DNA from: Clostridium sp. 1001275B_160808_H3
Lineage (GTDB): Bacteria > Bacillota > Clostridia > Clostridiales > Clostridiaceae
Direction of reading: 5' to 3'
DNA length: 64,000 bases
Assembly (NCBI RefSeq): GCF_015550425.1
Contig: NZ_JADNAT010000008.1
Coordinates: 101,631 to 165,630, forward strand
The first letter of the stretch is position 1. The number at the start of each line of letters is the position of its first letter. The notes under the pieces are model-generated. The model made no database searches and was not told where the DNA came from. It worked only from the letters and a program-made list of their open reading frames with translations. Position numbers and translations under genes: made by a program. Shown piece after piece: positions 17,614 through 25,019 of this stretch.

Positions 17614-17804
17614 TATCAAACCATTGATTTTACTTACTTAAATAAATTTCCAAAATTAAATGGAAATTTTTATCTATTATATATATGCCAAAAGTGAAGT
17701 TTTAATTAAAACTTCACTTTTCATCGGCTAATATCAAAATCTATTTTGATACAGCTTATTCTTATATGAGTATATAAATAGCATTTATATACTCATGATT
17801 CCTC
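17614..17804. other. Gene-free hairpin-rich spacer
   Basis: Four further inverted repeats follow the palindrome at 17591: AAATTTCCA/TGGAAATTT (17644-17669), a perfect 32-base palindrome (17690-17721), TATCAAAAT/ATTTTGATA (17732-17751) and ATGAGTATATAAAT/ATTTATATACTCAT (17766-17796). The region lies between the ABC-class ATPase stop and the PH-like gene. Confidence 0.7.
17690..17721. terminator. Perfect palindrome, likely terminator
   Basis: AAAAGTGAAGTTTTAA is followed by its exact complement; A and T runs at the ends suit termination of the ABC-class ATPase transcript. Confidence 0.6.
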
Positions 17805-19505
17805 TTATAATATAAGCTTTCTATATCTATTATACGCAGCCATAACTTCTTGTTTTCTTGGCATTGATAAGCTACCAGATCCCCCATATATCTTATCTAT
17901 AGAAATTAATCCTTTTTTATTTATCTCTTCATATATATAATCAATCATTTCTTCAAAAGGTAATGATTTCTTCATCATATTATCTTCTGCCCACTTCATA
18001 ATAGCACCAATTGAATTTAGTTGCTCATTATCTACTATTTGCTCAACAGATCTTAAATCTATATTTTCCTTATTTATAATAATTGAGCTTAGTCCCATAG
18101 TTTTGATTTTTACACCTTTATAAGTACTTTCTATAGTTCCTCTTTGTACTTTCCTATCAAAACTTATATTTATTTTTATATCTTTTTCTTCTATTCTTTT
18201 ATTTATTTCGCCTCTCATTAATGACTTTGCTTCTTTAGTTACATCTTTTGCTTCATAATTATCCATTTGAATAACACAATCTGCTACATCAAAATAATCT
18301 CCAGAACTTCCTATTACTAAAACCGTAGAAATATCTTTTTGTTTATATAATGGCTTAACTATTTCTATAAATGGAGTTATAGGCTCCTTTTCTTTTGAAA
18401 CTAATCTTTGCATTAAGTCATCTCTAATCATAAAATTAGTTGCAGATGTATCTTCATCAATTAATAATGTATTTGAACCACTTTCAATTGCTTCTATTAT
18501 ATTTGCTGCCTGTGATGTGCTTCCACTAGCATTTTCAGTTGTAAACTTTATTGTGTCTTTTCCATTTGGCAGATTATCTATAAACAATGATATATCTGTA
18601 TTTTTAATACTTCTTCCATCTTCTGCTCTAACTTTAACAGATGTATTATCAGTTATAACAAATTCTCTTCCATCACCCTCGATATGATTATATACTCCAA
18701 GTTCTAATGAATTTAAAATGGTAGATTTCCCATGATATCCTCCACCCACTATTAGTGTTATTCCTTCTTTTATTCCCATCCCCTTTATTGAGCCTCTATT
18801 TGGCAAATTAAATTCTACCTCTAGGCCTTTAGGGGATTCAAATTTTTTAGCATTTTTTAATGGCTTTGAAGAAACTCCACTTTCTCTTGGAAGTATAGAG
18901 CCATTTGCTACAAAAGCAATTAATTTATTTTTCTTAAGGTTAGCTCTAATGTATTCTTGATCTTCTATTAATTTAACTCTATCCATAAGCTTATTTTTAT
19001 TAATATTTGTGTATATTAATGTGCTTTCTACTATACTAGGAACAATATTGTATAATATCTTTTCTAATTCCTTAGCCAATACACTTCTTCCTCTAGCTGG
19101 GAATCCAACATAAAATCTTGCTTCTATATTATCTTTATTTATTATTATTGAAGTTCTTTCTAATATCTCTTGAGGACACTTGCTTATTGTAATTAACCCA
19201 CTTTTTCCTGATCCAAATATCTTTTCACTATACTTGTTTATGTTTGAATAAAATAATCTAGTTATAAAATCCGAAACTGCAATTCTCTTATATTTTTTAT
19301 CTAATAAATTTTCTGGGAAATTAGCTGTTTTTTTATCAATGATAACCCTAACTCTTGATGGAGATGCAAATGGATCTCCTTGAACATGGTCAATACATAA
19401 AATATAATTTTTAAAATCATATTCTCCTTGTAAATCCTTATATGCTTTATATCCTTTGCCATCTATTTTTCTTAATTCTTCTTTTAAAATGCTATAATCT
19501 CTCAT
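17805..19505 (-). CDS. ABC-class predicted ATPase (PF09818/COG3044)
   Basis: 566 residues. An N-terminal domain (about 1-225) contains FKNYILCIDHVQGDPFASPS and FPARGRSVLAKELEKIL, both typical of this family. The ATPase part has Walker A GGGYHGKSTIL (about 251-261), an ENASGSTSQAANIIEAIE signature region and Walker B NTLLIDEDTSATNF. A C-terminal domain follows. The family is conserved in bacteria, archaea and protists, is cytosolic with no transport partner, and its role (nucleic-acid binding has been proposed for a trypanosome relative) is unsettled. Its ribosome site AGAGGT lies close before the ATG. It is co-transcribed with the helical gene at 19516-20100, ten bases upstream. Confidence 0.88.
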   Translation of the reverse strand: MRDYSILKEELRKIDGKGYKAYKDLQGEYDFKNYILCIDHVQGDPFASPSRVRVIIDKKTANFPENLLDKKYKRIAVSDFITRLFYSNINKYSEKIFGSGKSGLITISKCPQEILERTSIIINKDNIEARFYVGFPARGRSVLAKELEKILYNIVPSIVESTLIYTNINKNKLMDRVKLIEDQEYIRANLKKNKLIAFVANGSILPRESGVSSKPLKNAKKFESPKGLEVEFNLPNRGSIKGMGIKEGITLIVGGGYHGKSTILNSLELGVYNHIEGDGREFVITDNTSVKVRAEDGRSIKNTDISLFIDNLPNGKDTIKFTTENASGSTSQAANIIEAIESGSNTLLIDEDTSATNFMIRDDLMQRLVSKEKEPITPFIEIVKPLYKQKDISTVLVIGSSGDYFDVADCVIQMDNYEAKDVTKEAKSLMRGEINKRIEEKDIKINISFDRKVQRGTIESTYKGVKIKTMGLSSIIINKENIDLRSVEQIVDNEQLNSIGAIMKWAEDNMMKKSLPFEEMIDYIYEEINKKGLISIDKIYGGSGSLSMPRKQEVMAAYNRYRKLIL

Positions 19506-19515
19506 AAACTACCTC

Positions 19516-20100
19516 TTATAACTTATTAAAATAATCATCTATTAACTTTTCACCCATTCTTCTATACATATTGCTCATATTAATAAATGAACTAAGCAGT
19601 AAAAAGTTTTTTTCAAATTCATCAGAATTTAACTTTCCTTCTTTTTCTATCATATTTTCAATGCTATTATATTTTATTTCAATGGAATTTTCTACGTCCT
19701 TTAAATCCTCACCATATTGCTTTAAATATACCTTATATAAATCTCTTATTGGATAATCTTCTTCATTTTCTAATGATGTAACTATCTTATTTAATGAACT
19801 CTTTATATCACTTATTGATAATGCTCCTTTTAAATTATAAATAAGACTCATCAAAACTAAATGTTCTTTACTATATTTTTTATTTTTTACAGACATTAAA
19901 AGTTTACCCTTAGCATAATTGTTAACCATAGTTTTAGTTAACGCCTTATCATCTTCATTTCTTTTAGTTTCATTAAACTTACTATCAAAAAGCTGCGTTA
20001 CTTGATCCATATATAAATCTATCTCAGGTATCTCATCTAATGTTAATTGATTTTGCAAATTTAGTTCAGTAAACTTTTCTTTTAATTCATTAATATCCAT
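19516..20100 (-). CDS. Helical protein of unknown function, partner of ABC-class ATPase
   Basis: 194 residues from the ATG at 20100, four bases after GGAGGT. It is almost entirely alpha-helical, charged and lacks Cys, with no membrane segments or catalytic motif that I recognise. It ends ten bases before the start of the PF09818 ATPase, so the two are an operon and may form a complex. The divergent hemolysin III gene shares its upstream region, and both leaders carry the same 17-bp palindrome. Confidence 0.7.
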   Translation of the reverse strand: MDINELKEKFTELNLQNQLTLDEIPEIDLYMDQVTQLFDSKFNETKRNEDDKALTKTMVNNYAKGKLLMSVKNKKYSKEHLVLMSLIYNLKGALSISDIKSSLNKIVTSLENEEDYPIRDLYKVYLKQYGEDLKDVENSIEIKYNSIENMIEKEGKLNSDEFEKNFLLLSSFINMSNMYRRMGEKLIDDYFNKL

Positions 20101-20112
20101 ATGTACCTCCAT

Positions 20113-20129
20113 GTAGTTTTATAAACTAC
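20113..20129. promoter_or_regulatory. 17-bp palindrome A in the leader of the minus-strand operon
   Basis: GTAGTTT-TAT-AAACTAC sits directly upstream of the ribosome site at 20105-20110. A twin with identical arms lies at 20275-20291 before the divergent gene. Confidence 0.65.
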
Positions 20130-20150
20130 CTATTAATATATCTATATTTA

Positions 20151-20179
20151 AATATACTAGTATCAGCTAGATATTTCAA
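20151..20179 (-). promoter_or_regulatory. Promoter of the helical/ABC-class ATPase operon
   Basis: TTGAAA (20179-20174), 17-base spacer, TATATT (20156-20151); palindrome A would lie a few bases downstream of the start of transcription. Confidence 0.6.
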
Positions 20180-20231
20180 GGAATTTAATAAAATATATAA
20201 ATTTTTCTAAAAATTTAAGGTATTATAGACT

Positions 20232-20260
20232 TTGACTTTTTTAATCTATATTATTAATAT
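20232..20260 (+). promoter_or_regulatory. Promoter of the hemolysin III gene
   Basis: TTGACT (20232-20237), 17-base spacer, TAATAT (20255-20260); palindrome B follows just downstream. Confidence 0.6.
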
Positions 20261-20274
20261 AATAATAACAATAC

Positions 20275-20291
20275 GTAGTTTTTAAAACTAC
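20275..20291. promoter_or_regulatory. 17-bp palindrome B in the leader of the hemolysin III gene
   Basis: GTAGTTT-TTA-AAACTAC has the same 7-base arms and 3-base spacer length as palindrome A, and likewise lies immediately before the ribosome site (AAAGGGG at 20296-20302). Confidence 0.65.
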
Positions 20292-20310
20292 ATATAAAGG
20301 GGTGTTTGTT

Positions 20311-20958
20311 TTGGAAAGGCATTTAAGAGAACCTATAAATAGCTTAACTCATTGGGTTGGCGCAATTTTATCACTATTTGCATTAATTGCAATGTTAACA
20401 AAAGGATTAATTAATAATGCATCTAATGTAGCAATTGTTTCTGTAGTTATATTTGGTATAAGCTTAATTTTACTATATAGTGTTTCAGCAACTTATCATG
20501 GCGTAATAACAAGTGAAAAAGTAATATTTAGACTTAGAAAATTAGATCATTCTATGATATTTATTTTAATAGCTGGCTCTTATGCACCATTTTGCTTAAT
20601 TGCTCTTGGTGGTTCAAAAGGAACTGTATTTTTTACAACTATAGCGTCTATAGCTTTAGCTGGCATATTATTTAGAATGTTATGGTTTAATTGTCCAAGA
20701 TGGTTACAAACATCTCTTTATATTGGCCTAGGATGGGCCGCTATATTTATGATTAAACCATTATCACAAGTACTTAGTCCAATAAGCTTATTTTTATTAG
20801 TACTTGGAGGCGTTCTTTACACTGTTGGTGGTGTTATATATGGAATAAAGCCTAAAAAACTTCAATTAGGTAAGTTTGGTTTTCATGAAATATTCCATAT
20901 ATTTATTATCTTAGGAAGCTTAAGTCACTTCATATGTGTTTTCACATATCTCATATAA
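20311..20958 (+). CDS. Hemolysin III/TrhA family (PAQR-like) membrane protein
   Basis: 215 residues starting at TTG 20311, eight bases after AAAGGGG; an upstream GTG abuts the ribosome site and is unlikely. Seven transmembrane helices are visible, the first near ILSLFALIAMLTKG. Family signatures are present: SATYHGV, LRKLDHSMIFILIAGSYAPF and, near the end, FHEIFHIFIILGSLSHF with the paired metal-binding His. Bacterial members are PAQR homologues, probably Zn-dependent hydrolases or regulators of membrane energetics, rather than true hemolysins. Palindrome B in the leader suggests shared control with the divergent operon. Confidence 0.88.
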   Translation: MERHLREPINSLTHWVGAILSLFALIAMLTKGLINNASNVAIVSVVIFGISLILLYSVSATYHGVITSEKVIFRLRKLDHSMIFILIAGSYAPFCLIALGGSKGTVFFTTIASIALAGILFRMLWFNCPRWLQTSLYIGLGWAAIFMIKPLSQVLSPISLFLLVLGGVLYTVGGVIYGIKPKKLQLGKFGFHEIFHIFIILGSLSHFICVFTYLI

Positions 20959-20960
20959 AT

Positions 20961-20999
20961 AAAAAAATGAAATCCTATTAATTAGGATTTCATTTTTTT
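20961..20999. terminator. Bidirectional terminator
   Basis: AAATGAAATCCTA and TAGGATTTCATTT with A7/T7 runs, between convergent hemolysin III and ABC permease genes. Confidence 0.9.
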
Positions 21000-21006
21000 A
21001 TTTATA

Positions 21007-21771
21007 CTATTTTTCTTTTATTCTCATTTTTCTTATTAATAAATATGCCACTGTAGCTAATACTACAGATATAATGCTAAAGGTTGAGATAGTCATATAT
21101 ACATTTCTAGGTAAAATCCCCAAAATATAAAATACCCATTCTCCAATTTTTCCTGTTAAATATGGAAAATTTAAGGCCATTATATAAAATCCCATATTAA
21201 ATATTATAATTAGTAATATTGGGATAATTGATATTACAGTCTTCATTAATTTATTGCATTTATAATAAAGCATAGTTATTACAAACCCTAAAATAAATGC
21301 CATTAAATATACAGATGCTTGAAATAAAAACGTATTAAAAAGCGTTTCTATACTATTACTTTGAATCCAACCATTATTAGCATAATTAGAAATATTAATA
21401 TAATCAGTGTATATCATGTCATAATTAGTTGGACAATTAACAAAAATGTTATATATTCTATTTAGAATTATATCTATAAATGACATCCCTATAGATATTG
21501 GAACCATTGATAATACTGTTCCATAAAAGTAACTCTTTCTAGATAAGTTATTTCCCTTTATAAAATAAAAATTTTCCTTAAACATATTTAATCCCACAAC
21601 AAATATAAATATTGCAGAAGAAAGCTCTATTCCTGATGATGATACCGCTCCATCACTATTATAAGAAAGTATTGTAAGGAGAACGCATATCGAAATGAAT
21701 ACAAAATAAAACATTAATATTGAATTTTTTAAAGAGCTTAAATTATATTTAACTACTGATTTCACCTTCAT
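21007..21771 (-). CDS. ABC transporter permease (YtrC/ABC-2 type)
   Basis: 254 residues with about six hydrophobic helices (for example ILMFYFVFISICVLLTIL, ISIIPILLIIIFNMGFYIM). It has no signal peptide and ends in a short basic tail. Its ATG overlaps the ATPase stop as TAATG, so translation is coupled. It is the last gene of a GntR-ATPase-permease operon, the layout of the B. subtilis ytr locus and related cell-envelope-stress exporters. The exported or imported compound is unknown. Confidence 0.82.
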   Translation of the reverse strand: MKVKSVVKYNLSSLKNSILMFYFVFISICVLLTILSYNSDGAVSSSGIELSSAIFIFVVGLNMFKENFYFIKGNNLSRKSYFYGTVLSMVPISIGMSFIDIILNRIYNIFVNCPTNYDMIYTDYINISNYANNGWIQSNSIETLFNTFLFQASVYLMAFILGFVITMLYYKCNKLMKTVISIIPILLIIIFNMGFYIMALNFPYLTGKIGEWVFYILGILPRNVYMTISTFSIISVVLATVAYLLIRKMRIKEK

Positions 21772-22646
21772 TATTTAACTTCCTCCTCTCCTGTTAAATG
21801 AATAAACAATTTTTGAAGTTCAACTTTTGAAATTTCTAATCCTAATTCTACTATTTCCTTTTTACTTTCTTTAGTTAATCCTCCAATGATTGTAGCTTCC
21901 TTAAATCCAGCTATAGTTTCTATATTAATACAATTCTTGCCTGCTAAATATTTATCAACTTTATCAGCGGCACCCGATACTAAGTAAGCTTCTCCTAGTA
22001 AGCCTTCTACTTCTCTATCACCTAAAACTTTCCCATCTTTAATTATTATTACTTTTTCCAAAATCTCTGAAACTTCTTCTATAATATGAGTCGAAAGCAC
22101 TATAGTCTTTGGCTTATCTATATAATTTGCAACTAGTTCTTTATAAAACATATCTCTATGATTTGCATCCAATCCTAAGACTGGCTCATCAAAAAGTAAT
22201 ATTTCAGCTCCTGATGATAAAGTTATTATTATTTTGCATATTGAAGAATATCCAGTAGATAAATCTTTAAATTTTTTATCAACATTAAGTCCAAACTTTT
22301 TGCTTAAATTTAATGCATATTCCATATCAAAATTATTATAAAACTCTTTTGTCCATTTAAATAAATCCTTAATTTTTAAACTTGGCGGGTATAAATCTTG
22401 CTCTGTCATAAAATAAATCTTATCATTCAACTTATCATTTTCTATAACATTCTCACCATCTATTGTAATTTTACCTTCAGTCGGAAATATTCTATTAGTT
22501 ATAAGATTTAGTAAAGTTGTTTTTCCTGCACCATTTCTTCCTAATAATCCATATATCTTATTTTCCTCTATTGTTAATGAAATATTGTCTAAAACTCTAT
22601 GATTTCCATACTCCTTAGTTAAATTAGATATTTTTATTAATGACAT
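21771..22646 (-). CDS. ABC transporter ATP-binding protein
   Basis: 291 residues. Walker A GRNGAGKTTLL (about 36-46), a shortened signature region LSTGYSSICKI in place of the canonical LSGGQ, Walker B ILLFDEPVLGLD and the H-loop LSTH are visible, followed by a helical C-terminal extension. The degenerate LSTGYSS signature is usual in this YtrB-like group. It begins three bases after the GntR gene stop and overlaps the permease start, so the three genes form one operon. Confidence 0.9.
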   Translation of the reverse strand: MSLIKISNLTKEYGNHRVLDNISLTIEENKIYGLLGRNGAGKTTLLNLITNRIFPTEGKITIDGENVIENDKLNDKIYFMTEQDLYPPSLKIKDLFKWTKEFYNNFDMEYALNLSKKFGLNVDKKFKDLSTGYSSICKIIITLSSGAEILLFDEPVLGLDANHRDMFYKELVANYIDKPKTIVLSTHIIEEVSEILEKVIIIKDGKVLGDREVEGLLGEAYLVSGAADKVDKYLAGKNCINIETIAGFKEATIIGGLTKESKKEIVELGLEISKVELQKLFIHLTGEEEVK

Positions 22647-22649
22647 TAG

Positions 22650-23012
22650 CTACTCCCCCTTTTTAATCATTTCTATAATATCTGTAGTGGAAATATTAAG
22701 CTTTTTTGCTTCTTCAATTAATGAAACTATATAATTAGAATAAAACTTATCTTTTCTCTTTTGTATTAACTTTTCTTTGCTTCCACTTGAAACAAACATT
22801 CCAACACCTCTTCTTTTATAAATAATTCCTTCATCTACTAATAAATTAAAGCCTTTCGCTACAGTTGCTGGATTAATTTTGAATTTTACAGATATCTCTG
22901 TTGTTGATGGTATTACTTCATCTTCATTAAAAACTCCATTTAAAATTCCATCTTCTATTGATTGTGCTATTTGAATATATATAGGTATTTCACTAGAAAA
23001 ATCTAAATTCAT
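22650..23012 (-). CDS. GntR-family (YtrA subfamily) repressor
   Basis: 120 residues: an N-terminal winged helix (IYIQIAQSIEDGIL ... IPSTTEISVKFKINPATVAKGFNLLVDEGIIYKRRGVGMFV, about 11-77) and a short helical tail of some 40 residues, the compact YtrA form. AAAAGGAGGT precedes the ATG. It probably represses its own operon with the ATPase and permease and is relieved by a cell-wall-targeting compound, as in YtrA; the inducer is not known. Confidence 0.92.
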   Translation of the reverse strand: MNLDFSSEIPIYIQIAQSIEDGILNGVFNEDEVIPSTTEISVKFKINPATVAKGFNLLVDEGIIYKRRGVGMFVSSGSKEKLIQKRKDKFYSNYIVSLIEEAKKLNISTTDIIEMIKKGE

Positions 23013-23132
23013 AGCTACCTCCTTTTAACTTTCTAATATAATATATGTGAATTATGTTATTTGGTTCATTACTCATGTAATTAACTATATATCTTTCGAG
23101 ACCTGTTGTCAATACTTGGAAACTAAAAAAAA

Positions 23133-23178
23133 ACCCTATAAATAGACTCTCTTTTATCAGTGTCTATTTATATAGGGT
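23133..23178 (-). terminator. Terminator of the NSS transporter gene
   Basis: ACCCTATAAATAGAC pairs with GTCTATTTATATAGGGT (two-base bulge) about 50 bases after the transporter stop. Confidence 0.8.
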
Positions 23179-23229
23179 CCATTTTAATAAACATCATCTT
23201 CTTTATTGGATTTAAAATTTAATAATCTA

Positions 23230-24540
23230 CTATATACCACCATACATTATTCCAAGTATTATAACTAATGCTGTTATAGTCGTAAAACCATACTTAGCAA
23301 ATAATAAAAATTTATTTCCAACCTTCTTACTTGCCCCCATGTTTATTTCTTCTAAAACTTCTTCTTTATCTCTCATAAAATAGAAGACTATAAGTACTAT
23401 CAAAGCTCCAAGTGGAGATATAACTATTGTTATAAAATCTGCAAAATTATTAAATAAATTCATATTTAAATTTAATGGTATTGCTAGTATAAATAATATA
23501 ATTGATATTAAAATTGTAGCCTTTTTTCTACTTAATTTTGTTTGGGACATTAAAGCTTCTACTGGTCCTTCCAACATATTTATGGATGAGCTTACAGCTG
23601 CAAATATTACACTTAAGAAAAATAACATTGATAGTATTTGACCTGCTGGCATTGATTTAAATATAGTTGGTAGTGTTATAAATAACAATGGTGGTCCTGA
23701 CATAGGATCTAAGCCAAATGCAAATACTGCTGGCATTATAACAAATGAAGCTAATAATGCAGATATAGTATCTAATATTGCTGTACTAATTGCTGATCTT
23801 GGTATATCCATATCCTTTTCTATATAACTACCATATACAACCATACCACATCCATTTAGTGATACTGTAAAAAATGCTTGTCCAAGAGCCATTACCCACG
23901 TATTAACTTTAAATAAGTATTCCCACTTAGGTGTTAATAAGTATTTAACTCCTTTCATAGCTCCTGGTAAAGTTAATGATCTAAAAGCTAATAATATAAA
24001 AATTATAAAAAGTAATGGCATTATTATCTTATTTGCCTTTTCTATTCCTTTTGTGATCCCTATAATTACTATAATTAGAGCTATAAATATAGCAATTGCA
24101 TTCCATAATATAGTTTCCTTACTTCCTGCAAAATTATTAAAGAAGCTATCTATCTGTATCTTATTTATTTCTCCTGTTGTACTTAAAGTAAAATATTTAA
24201 TAATCCAGCCTACAACTACGTTATAAAACATAAAAACTCCTGCCAATCCTACTGCTGGTATTGCTCCTATTAATATTCCACCTTTTTTGCCCTTTTTTTC
24301 AAATGCATATTTTATTCCTGTTAATGATCCTCCATGAGCTGATCTTCCAAAAGTAAATTCTGTAATAAGACCTATAGAACCAAGTAATAATACAAATATA
24401 AAGTATGGTATTAAAAATACTGCTCCTCCATTTTGTCCTAGCCTATATGGAAACATCCAAATGTTACCTAGCCCTACAGCTGCTCCAATGCAAGATATTA
24501 TAAATCCTGCCCTACTTGTAAAATGTTCTCTTTTCTCCAT
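23230..24540 (-). CDS. Na+-dependent amino-acid transporter, NSS/SNF family, probably tyrosine
   Basis: 436 residues and about 11 transmembrane helices, the size of bacterial NSS proteins such as Fusobacterium Tyt1. The TM1 signature GLGNIWMFPYRLGQNGG (about 23-39) contains the unwound Na+/substrate segment; Met29 stands where many members have the extracellular-gate Arg. Later helices such as GQAFFTVSLNGCGMVVYGSY (TM6) are clear. The protein imports an amino acid with Na+. The substrate is suggested not by the protein but by its leader, which encodes a peptide with a YYYSYY run in a trp-type attenuator, so tyrosine is the best inference. AAGGAGG lies ten bases before the ATG. Confidence 0.88.
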   Translation of the reverse strand: MEKREHFTSRAGFIISCIGAAVGLGNIWMFPYRLGQNGGAVFLIPYFIFVLLLGSIGLITEFTFGRSAHGGSLTGIKYAFEKKGKKGGILIGAIPAVGLAGVFMFYNVVVGWIIKYFTLSTTGEINKIQIDSFFNNFAGSKETILWNAIAIFIALIIVIIGITKGIEKANKIIMPLLFIIFILLAFRSLTLPGAMKGVKYLLTPKWEYLFKVNTWVMALGQAFFTVSLNGCGMVVYGSYIEKDMDIPRSAISTAILDTISALLASFVIMPAVFAFGLDPMSGPPLLFITLPTIFKSMPAGQILSMLFFLSVIFAAVSSSINMLEGPVEALMSQTKLSRKKATILISIILFILAIPLNLNMNLFNNFADFITIVISPLGALIVLIVFYFMRDKEEVLEEINMGASKKVGNKFLLFAKYGFTTITALVIILGIMYGGI

Positions 24541-24567
24541 AACCTACATTCCTCCTTATTTATATAT

Positions 24568-24597
24568 AAAAAAACCACATAGTCTCTACTATGTGGT
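24568..24597 (-). terminator. Second leader terminator of the NSS gene
   Basis: ACCACATAG, loop TAGAGA, CTATGTGGT, then a run of T. Its arms are identical to those of the first terminator 22 bases upstream. Confidence 0.85.
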
Positions 24598-24611
24598 AAA
24601 TAAACAGGAAT

Positions 24612-24643
24612 AAAAAATACCACATAGCATTTATCTATGTGGT
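24612..24643 (-). terminator. First leader terminator of the NSS gene (regions 3 and 4)
   Basis: ACCACATAG (24643-24635), loop ATAAATG, CTATGTGGT (24627-24619), then A and six T. It competes with the antiterminator formed by region 2. Confidence 0.85.
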
Positions 24644-24752
24644 TAAATTATCTCTATAAATCTGAGCATAATTAATATTTATAACCATCATAGACACAAA
24701 CCTTAAATCTTGCTTACGGCTTGCATCTATAATTACTTTATAAATACAAGTC

Positions 24753-24821
24753 CTATCTATAATAGCTATAATAATAATTCATATTAACTTTTATTTCTTT
24801 AAAGTTAATTCTTTTGCTCAT
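24753..24821 (-). CDS. Tyrosine-rich leader peptide (22 residues)
   Basis: An ATG at 24821 with GGGAGA six bases upstream opens 22 codons ending at TAG (24755-24753). The peptide starts MSKRINFKEIK and ends with MNYYYSYYR: five Tyr codons, all TAT, within six positions, directly over pairing region 1. Too short for a stable protein, it is placed exactly as the trp and his leader peptides are. Its role would be to report charged tRNA-Tyr supply by ribosome stalling. Confidence 0.8.
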   Translation of the reverse strand: MSKRINFKEIKVNMNYYYSYYR

Positions 24822-24850
24822 TCTTATTCTCCCAAACTACATTTTAGTAA

Positions 24851-24879
24851 ATATTAGCACCCTATTATATAAGTGTCAA
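24851..24879 (-). promoter_or_regulatory. Promoter of the NSS leader
   Basis: A perfect TTGACA (24879-24874), 17-base spacer, TAATAT (24856-24851). Transcription would start about 20 bases before the leader-peptide ATG. Confidence 0.7.
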
Positions 24880-25019
24880 CCCCTATAAAGTACAATATTT
24901 AAATAATTTACTATGTTTCCATTAAATTTTCTAAATATTATTTGAGCATTAAATGAAAATATGTTGAGTTTATGATATAATAACGAAATGAATAATATTA
25001 GAAATGAGGTCGGTTTTTA

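Larger units (their letters stand above)
24541..24856 (-). promoter_or_regulatory. Tyrosine-peptide transcription attenuator of the NSS gene
   Basis: Read on the minus strand. Region 1 (24770-24757, TATAGCTATTATAG, inside the Tyr codons of the leader ORF) pairs with region 2 (24693-24680, CTATGATGGTTATA) over 14 consecutive bases including three G-U pairs. Region 2 alternatively pairs with region 3 (24644-24635, AACCACATAG) through CTATG/CATAG and TGGTT/AACCA with one bulged A. Region 3 pairs with region 4 (24627-24619, CTATGTGGT) to make a terminator followed by six T. A second terminator with identical arms follows. The three mutually exclusive pairings are those of ribosome-mediated attenuation: a ribosome stalled at Tyr codons masks region 1, frees region 2 and allows readthrough. 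Confidence 0.8.

Noticed and set aside
24541..24856. T-box explanation for the NSS leader
   Set aside because: No AGGGTGGNACCGCG core or stem I motifs; the leader ORF and pairings fit ribosome attenuation instead.
24864..24879. TTGACA and TATAAT only four bases apart before the NSS leader
   Set aside because: The spacing is impossible for one promoter. The same TTGACA pairs with TAATAT at 17 bases, which I used instead.
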